A stretch of 10,570 nt of DNA from NCBI GenBank assembly GCA_041672395.1, contig JBAYZS010000067.1, forward strand, positions 1 through 10,570. Direction: 5' to 3'. How positions within the stretch are numbered: position 1 is the first letter of the stretch; each line of letters starts with the position of its first letter. The translations under genes and the position numbers were made by a program. Under the pieces are notes generated by a model. That model did no database searches. It was not told the origin of the DNA and saw only the letters and a list, made by a program, of their open reading frames with translations. The stretch is from UBA5287 sp041672395. Lineage in GTDB: Bacteria; Bacteroidota; Bacteroidia; Bacteroidales; Dysgonomonadaceae. Positions 6,795 through 10,570 of this stretch are shown here, one piece after another.

Positions 6795-6984
6795 CTTGAT
6801 CTGCTCTAAACATTTATATAGCGATTGTACAATATTGATGTAGGATGTTCCCTTTAACAAGCAGTTTGAGAGAAGCGGTAACTTATACCTCATACACATT
6901 CAGTGTATTCTTCAAATTAGCACCCTTTGTTTTTTATTTTAATTTTAACAAAAAAATCCTACATTGACTACTAATAATGAAAGG
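6795..6984 (-). other. 190-nt intergenic region upstream of the broken precursor
   Basis: This is the longest gene-free stretch in the window. It probably holds the 3' end of one transcript and a promoter for the next. I see no convincing match to the Bacteroidetes TTTG / TAnnTTTG promoter pair and no GC-rich terminator stem with a T-run. There is one small hairpin (6-bp arms 6892-6897 and 6903-6908, 5-nt loop). The last bases before the start (6795-6809) resemble the leader upstream of the CHAP precursor. Confidence 0.4.
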
Positions 6985-7521
6985 TCATTTCTTGATTTTT
7001 ATAAATTTTTTAGAACTGATATTGTAAATAGGGTCCTTATCAAAAAATAAAGTTATTGAATCAACAAAAAGACCTTTATATTTTCTCAGTTTGGCAAAAT
7101 TAAAATAATCATAATTATCCCAATGATAATAACCTTTACTTAAAGCATCTTTTGTAGAAAATATATCTTTTGATATGGGTTGAGTAAAAAAGTCTTTAGT
7201 CTGTGGCATTAGAACAAAATATATACTATCTTCATTGATACGCAAGCTATCCATAGGTAGGACAAAATAACCCGGATAATATCCTTCACGTACATCTACA
7301 AATTCATCTGTTGTTCCATAGTAATACCCTTTGAATTGATTACCTGACCTTTTCAAAACAATATAGATGTCTTCATCTATCGTGGATTTAATTGGATAGA
7401 CGTAATGGTATAATCCTTCTAAATTGTTTTGTTTTAAATGTGCTTTATCTTTCATATTTTTACAAGAGATAATAGAAGAAAGTAAACCGATAAAAATTAA
7501 TAGAAAATGGATGTTTTTCAT
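6985..7521 (-). CDS. Lipoprotein of unknown function, candidate immunity protein
   Basis: This 178-aa protein has a lipoprotein signal peptide: MKNIHFLLIFIGLLSSIISC, with the lipidated cysteine at residue 20 (lipobox IISC). The mature part opens with polar residues (KNMKDKAH) and then a beta-rich domain: GLYHYVYPIKS, DIYIVLKRSGNQFKGYYYGT, REGYYPGYFVLPMDSL, KLRKYKGLF, and a basic end KKFIKIKK. I recognise no named family. It starts 21 nt after the stop of the exported protein 7543-7899, in the same orientation, and closes module 2 before a 190-nt gap. Periplasm-facing lipoproteins beside exported antibacterial effectors are often immunity proteins; that role here is inferred from position only. 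Confidence 0.75.
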   Translation of the reverse strand: MKNIHFLLIFIGLLSSIISCKNMKDKAHLKQNNLEGLYHYVYPIKSTIDEDIYIVLKRSGNQFKGYYYGTTDEFVDVREGYYPGYFVLPMDSLRINEDSIYFVLMPQTKDFFTQPISKDIFSTKDALSKGYYHWDNYDYFNFAKLRKYKGLFVDSITLFFDKDPIYNISSKKFIKIKK

Positions 7522-7542
7522 AATATATGAATATTAAATTAT

Positions 7543-7899
7543 TTATTGCGGAATTTGAATATGATAACATCCATTTTCTTTCATAAAATAAATATTATTA
7601 TCCCTTAAAGCATTTTCAAAAGCTGATGGATCGCTAATTGAAGATTGCGAAACGTCGAATACGTTCATCTGAGAAGGATCTGCAAAATGTTTAGAGACAC
7701 TACTTGGCCCTACTGAATTAATCATGGCCTCCATATTCGCAATATTAATCCACAAACAATCTAAATCTGAAGAAATTAGAAACAAGTTGTAACTCTTTTC
7801 TATACTTGTAGTGCTTTCAGCATCGTAATATTTCTTGTTTTGTGAAAACACACTGAAGTTAAAAAGAAAAATTGCAAATAAAAATGTTGGTATTTTCAT
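7543..7899 (-). CDS. Small exported protein of unknown function
   Basis: I place the start at ATG 7899, giving 118 aa with a clear signal peptide (MKIPTFLFAIFLFNFSVFSQ, cleavage near residue 20). The frame is open ten codons further upstream, to 7929, but that extension would put hydrophobic residues before the signal peptide and overlap the end of the previous gene. The mature part is about 98 residues: KKYYDAESTTSIEKSYNLFL, one Cys in LDCLWINIAN, a Ser/Asp-rich middle, and the end ENGCYHIQIPQ. I recognise no family. It lies 11 nt downstream of the GG/GV precursor 7911-8096 and 21 nt upstream of a lipoprotein. It is a candidate immunity or accessory protein for module 2, by position only. 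Confidence 0.7.
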   Translation of the reverse strand: MKIPTFLFAIFLFNFSVFSQNKKYYDAESTTSIEKSYNLFLISSDLDCLWINIANMEAMINSVGPSSVSKHFADPSQMNVFDVSQSSISDPSAFENALRDNNIYFMKENGCYHIQIPQ

Positions 7900-7910
7900 G
7901 TTTATTATAA

Positions 7911-8096
7911 TTAAAATATTAAACCACACTGTGTTACGAATCTTACATCATCAGAACTTCCAACTGTACCTAAGAAAGTACCACTTACAATATCGTAGTA
8001 ATGAGTCACTCCAATAAATGTTTTTTGTTGAATTTCACTTAAAATCGGCATCATGATAGCCAATTCATTCAAACTTTTTTTAGTCAACTTTTTCAC
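7911..8096 (-). CDS. Short GG-family leader precursor with a GV cleavage site
   Basis: This 61-aa product starts at GTG 8096, two bases after the stop of the preceding lipoprotein-like gene. The leader MKKLTKKSLNELAIMMP then ILSEIQQKTFIG is of the Bacteroidales GG type, but the expected second Gly is Val (IGV). Double-glycine peptidases (C39 type) normally need GG, GA or GS, so cleavage may be poor. The 32-residue remainder, THYYDIVSGTFLGTVGSSDD and then VRFVTQCGLIF, resembles the first part of the HExxH precursor after its GG (MYFDYSGNFIGSYGDGND). The gene therefore looks like a longer effector precursor cut down to its N-terminus. A genuine short peptide with a single Cys is the alternative. 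Partners would be the two exported proteins that follow. Confidence 0.75.
   Translation of the reverse strand: MKKLTKKSLNELAIMMPILSEIQQKTFIGVTHYYDIVSGTFLGTVGSSDDVRFVTQCGLIF
8046..8096 (-). repeat. Dispersed leader-coding repeat, copy in the GV precursor
   Basis: Seventeen leader codons from GTG to CCG, nearly identical to the copy at 6744-6794. See that entry for identities. Confidence 0.85.
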
Positions 8097-8098
8097 AA

Positions 8099-8974
8099 TT
8101 ATTTTTCTACTTTAATGTCATTAATTTTGTATTTATCATCTTGTTTTATAACACTTAAAGTAATAGTGGTTCTATTATTTTTCCATTTTGTATATTGCAT
8201 TTGGTATGTATTATTACCTAAATATATAAACTTGATAGAAGGGATCCACAATCTGTCGAAATCGTAATAATCAATCAGTAAATCATATCCAGATAAATAG
8301 TTCATATCATTTATGTCTATTGCAGATTTAAATTGCGTTAAAGCATTTGTTGCAAGATACCTCTTGCGTAGAGTTTCTAATTGGGATGTTAAGTCGGAAG
8401 GCATACTGCAATATTCCACTGTATAGGCGTCATAAAATGTTTTGAGCAATGATAAAGGTGTTGAATCATCTATTGTAACAGGTATAGGTTTTTCAAAAAA
8501 AAGGCTGTCCCCATAGAGTGAATTATTCCACTCCGGAGTAATATAATCAATCATTATGCGTTTATTATGTATTACCCTTATAGGAATTTGTGTTTGCTTA
8601 TTATCGAAATTTTGAGTATAACTTACCATATACCAGTTATTGTTTAAATGCTTTACTTGTAAGGTAGAAATAGAAGATTTACTAAAATCCTGTGCTCTGA
8701 TAATTGGATCAGATTGAGTGGCTAATTTTATTCTTCCAATTTTAGATAACAATCTATCAGTAAAATATACTTGTAAGATTGAATCATTAGCAGCATCATG
8801 CATTTCCATTATGTGTGTTGCATAAGATGTATAGAATTTTTTAATTTCTAGTATTACTTTTTGCGATTCTACATTTTTTGTATTTTGTGTTATGCCCATA
8901 GTAGCTGATTTACCGCCACACATACAAAAAATAAGAAAAGCAATTAATAGTAAGCTTGCTAATCTTGTTTTCAT
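8099..8974 (-). CDS. Exported protein with two tandem NTF2/DUF3828-like repeats, candidate immunity protein of the CHAP effector
   Basis: This 291-aa protein has an N-terminal signal peptide (MKTRLASLLLIAFLIFCMCG). Cysteines at 17 and 19 suggest a lipoprotein, although the lipobox is poor. The mature part is an internal duplication. Repeat 1 (about 41-148) has EIKKFYTSY, RLLSKIG, SDPIIRAQDF, LQVKHLNNNWYMVSYT and MIDYI. Repeat 2 (about 176-291) has LLKTFYDAY, RKRYLATN, YDLLIDYYDFD, IKFIYLGNNTYQMQYT and KINDIKVEK. This layout resembles DUF3828-type lipoproteins of Bacteroidetes (recalled from memory, moderately sure). The gene begins 11 nt after the CHAP-domain precursor and ends 2 nt before the next precursor. 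An exported protein directly behind a predicted peptidoglycan amidase would be well placed to protect the producer in the periplasm; this is inference. Confidence 0.78.
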   Translation of the reverse strand: MKTRLASLLLIAFLIFCMCGGKSATMGITQNTKNVESQKVILEIKKFYTSYATHIMEMHDAANDSILQVYFTDRLLSKIGRIKLATQSDPIIRAQDFSKSSISTLQVKHLNNNWYMVSYTQNFDNKQTQIPIRVIHNKRIMIDYITPEWNNSLYGDSLFFEKPIPVTIDDSTPLSLLKTFYDAYTVEYCSMPSDLTSQLETLRKRYLATNALTQFKSAIDINDMNYLSGYDLLIDYYDFDRLWIPSIKFIYLGNNTYQMQYTKWKNNRTTITLSVIKQDDKYKINDIKVEK

Positions 8975-8985
8975 ATTATTTTTAA

Positions 8986-9633
8986 TTAATTTTGTCTTAA
9001 AATTGTATACGTTGAATTGGAGTCATTTCTGTACGCAGATCCTCCATACATATCTATTTGAACAAAGTCTGAAATCCATTGCTGGCCATTATACATTGCA
9101 ATATGTCCATATGGATGTCCATCAATAGCTTCAAAAACAACTATATCTCCTACTTGTGGAGTATAATTAGAAGAATCCACAGCTGAGAAACCGATTGTTG
9201 GTAACCAAGTATCATAATCGCAAGCCGAATTAGGTCGTCCTTCTGTTGAAATACCTCCAGCTTCAATTGCTTGTCTTACTGATCGTGCGCAGTATCCTGT
9301 AGAAGAGTCATTGGCATTATTGGTAAGAAAGTCAACAGCATTATTGATACTATACATATTTCCAGAGGGGGAGACGTAACTTCCTGATGAATCATATGAC
9401 CCACTCCCTCCATATGACCCACTAACAGTTACCTCCGCGTAAGTATAACCCCAATCCTCTACATATCCTCCGTTCCAAGTTCCATTTGCACACATAGCAT
9501 CAAATTCAGCTACAGTATAAGGATGATATATAGACCCATCTCCTCCACCGACAATTTTTTTTTGTTGAATTTCATTTAAAATCGGCATCATAATTGCCAA
9601 TTCGCTTAAACTTTTTCTTGTTAATTTTTTCAT
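8986..9633 (-). CDS. GG-leader exported protein with CHAP-like amidase domain, predicted antibacterial effector
   Basis: This is a 215-aa protein. Residues 1-30 are a complete leader (MKKLTRKSLSELAIMMP, then EIQQKKIVGG) with cleavage expected after G30. Residues 37-71 form a module, YHPYTVAEFDAMCANGTW then GGYVEDWGYTYAEVTVSG, that I recall from other Bacteroidetes exported peptides. Residues 72-91 are a Gly/Ser/Tyr linker. Residues about 95-215 look like a CHAP or NlpC/P60-type cysteine amidase/peptidase: C115 in STGYCARSVRQAIEAGG, then GDIVVFEAIDGHPYGHIAMY with H177 as the likely catalytic His, and an acidic or Asn partner further on. Such domains cut peptidoglycan peptides or amide bonds. 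I infer an exported cell-wall-degrading effector. It is the only fully intact leader-bearing gene in the window and has its partner gene directly behind. Confidence 0.85.
   Translation of the reverse strand: MKKLTRKSLSELAIMMPILNEIQQKKIVGGGDGSIYHPYTVAEFDAMCANGTWNGGYVEDWGYTYAEVTVSGSYGGSGSYDSSGSYVSPSGNMYSINNAVDFLTNNANDSSTGYCARSVRQAIEAGGISTEGRPNSACDYDTWLPTIGFSAVDSSNYTPQVGDIVVFEAIDGHPYGHIAMYNGQQWISDFVQIDMYGGSAYRNDSNSTYTILRQN
9583..9633 (-). repeat. Dispersed leader-coding repeat, copy in the CHAP precursor
   Basis: Seventeen leader codons from ATG to CCG, the third close copy of the leader block. The fourth leader, at 2239, is more divergent. Confidence 0.85.
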
Positions 9634-9660
9634 GTTGATTTGTTTTAAATTGTTTATATT

Positions 9661-10512
9661 TCAATCATTTATTCCTGTTATCAGGAAGTATTCATTTTTT
9701 ATAAAAAGCATATGGAAGAATACCATGATATCCTCTTCCGATAATAAATTACTTTCTTTCAACTTGTATAGAGCTTGTGAAATTTCAGATAATTCGTCAA
9801 ACCTGTTACTATTCAAAGTAATTAGAAAATCAACGATTTCTTTTTTTATCCTGATGGAGGTTTCTCTCATTTTGTTCTTAAAACGATTAGTTACTTGGGA
9901 TTCGGATATCCTGTAATACAATAGCGATTGCGATTCGATATAAAATACGGCTCCTGCTTTAGCCATTTCCATCCACCATTTGTAATCTTCCGCAAAGTCA
10001 TAATATTCATATTTCAACGCATTTTTTTTAATGAAATAACTGCGCATCATGGATGTGGAATTAAAGAAAAGATTGTTTCGCAATAAATGAAGCAAAGGAG
10101 ATTTTACAATGCCTGAAATGGTACGGTTGACAGTTCCTTTAGGAATATTCTCTCCAAAAGGAGTAATCCAGGATGTACAAACAGTAATATCAGGATTCTT
10201 TTCCAAGATAGCATGTTCAATTCGTAACCGGTCTATATGCATAATGTCGTCGGCGTCCATACGGGCAATATATTTACCGGTAGCCGCTTCCATTCCTAAA
10301 TTTAGCGACTCTATAAAATCGTGTTTGTTTTCAATCAGTTTAATCCGTTCATCTTTAAAAGAACGCATGATCGAAAGTGTATCATCGGTGGAACCGTCGT
10401 TTACGATAATAAATTCAAAATCGGAAAACGATTGTTTTAATACGCTTTCAATTGCTTCGGATACGTATTTTTCAACATTATAAGCGGACATTACCACTGA
10501 TATTTCACACAT
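9661..10512 (-). CDS. Family 2 glycosyltransferase
   Basis: This 283-aa protein is a GT-A fold GT2 enzyme with the usual order of motifs: ISVVMSAYNVEKYVSEAIES at the N-terminus, FIIVNDGSTDDT (34-45) binding the nucleotide, the metal-binding DADD at 86-89 in KYIARMDADDIMHIDRLR, and FAEDYKWWMEMAKAG (173-187) with the ED that usually supplies the catalytic base. No membrane helices are apparent, so it is cytoplasmic. Its ATG at 10512 overlaps the end of the preceding frame (ATGTGTGA) and is preceded by AGGAGG. The CHAP precursor begins 27 nt after its stop. Similar enzymes usually build surface polysaccharides; modification of the exported peptides is possible from context only. The gene is complete. 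Confidence 0.92.
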   Translation of the reverse strand: MCEISVVMSAYNVEKYVSEAIESVLKQSFSDFEFIIVNDGSTDDTLSIMRSFKDERIKLIENKHDFIESLNLGMEAATGKYIARMDADDIMHIDRLRIEHAILEKNPDITVCTSWITPFGENIPKGTVNRTISGIVKSPLLHLLRNNLFFNSTSMMRSYFIKKNALKYEYYDFAEDYKWWMEMAKAGAVFYIESQSLLYYRISESQVTNRFKNKMRETSIRIKKEIVDFLITLNSNRFDELSEISQALYKLKESNLLSEEDIMVFFHMLFIKNEYFLITGIND

Positions 10513-10570
10513 AATTCATGCCTCCTGTCATATTTTTATAAACTTCCACTGTTTGGTTCATCATTCGTTG
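10505..10570 (-). CDS. C-terminal end of an unidentified upstream gene
   Basis: Twenty-one codons from the window edge, ending NMTGGMNYV and TGA at 10507-10505, are open in one frame and overlap the GT2 start by 8 nt. The other two frames contain stops. The piece is too short to identify a family. The overlap arrangement is typical of translationally coupled genes, which supports it being real. Confidence 0.5.
   Translation of the reverse strand, partial: QRMMNQTVEVYKNMTGGMNYV
10521..10526 (-). promoter_or_regulatory. Strong Shine-Dalgarno sequence before the GT2 gene
   Basis: AGGAGG on the coding strand lies 8 nt before ATG 10512. It confirms this start. Such perfect sites are uncommon in Bacteroidetes, which mostly start translation without them, and none of the other genes in this window has one. 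Confidence 0.7.

Noticed and set aside
6795..6899. Upstream extension of the broken precursor, adding about 35 residues from ATG 6899
   Set aside because: The extension is out of character with the leader family, whose members start at MKKLT. The bases just before 6794 resemble another precursor's untranslated leader.
6838..6964. 9-bp inverted repeat (6838-6846 with 6956-6964) framing the middle of the 190-nt gap, as a possible mobile-element end
   Set aside because: The arms are short, no transposase or target duplication is present, and such a match is not very improbable by chance in AT-rich sequence.
7900..7929. Ten-codon N-terminal extension of the exported protein at 7543-7899
   Set aside because: It would overlap the end of the preceding gene and displace a standard signal peptide that starts at ATG 7899.
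1..10570. tRNA, rRNA, integrase, transposase, ABC transporter or radical-SAM genes
   Set aside because: None is recognisable on either strand. The transporter and any maturase expected for this type of locus must lie outside the window, if present.

Overview
The window is AT-rich and every gene I can support lies on the minus strand, so it reads from right to left. It looks like an accessory locus of a Bacteroidales bacterium (Bacteroides/Parabacteroides-like). The support is four copies of the leader type MKKLTKKSLNELAIMMP...EIQQK..GG, known from the 'GG-Bacteroidales' exported-peptide precursors (TIGR04149-like, from memory), plus TolC-type outer-membrane proteins, GT4/GT25/GT2 glycosyltransferases and many small exported proteins or lipoproteins.

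Layout from 10570 down to 1. (a) The tail of an unidentified gene (10570-10505) overlaps a GT2 glycosyltransferase (10512-9661). (b) Module 1: a GG-leader protein with a CHAP-like amidase domain (9633-8986), then an exported protein made of two repeats (8974-8099). (c) Module 2: a short GG-leader precursor with GV instead of GG (8096-7911), an exported 118-aa protein (7899-7543) and a lipoprotein (7521-6985). (d) A 190-nt gap, then module 3: a precursor broken by a frameshifting deletion inside its leader (6794-6583), followed by two paralogous exported proteins, one intact (6570-5935) and one with an in-frame TGA (5874-5248). (e) A GT4-GT25 fusion glycosyltransferase (5251-3467) that overlaps the previous reading frame by 4 nt, then a C-terminally truncated TolC-like protein (3456-2311). 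(f) Module 4: a GG-leader protein with an HExxH metallopeptidase-like motif, whose leader is frameshifted at an A8 tract (2239-1689), followed by an exported protein (1676-1038). (g) The first 306 codons of a second TolC-like protein (919-1), running off the left edge.

My working model is inference: dedicated export of small effector proteins by a type I-like machine. A peptidase-containing ABC transporter would cleave at GG and TolC would form the outer-membrane exit. Each effector would be followed by one or two exported proteins acting as its periplasmic immunity partners. The ABC transporter and membrane-fusion protein are not in this window and are expected nearby. A clear pattern is that three of four leader-bearing genes are damaged or non-canonical, while four of the five genes downstream of them are intact. 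This resembles an array of retained immunity genes with decayed effectors. No RNA genes, CRISPR arrays, transposases or integrases were seen.
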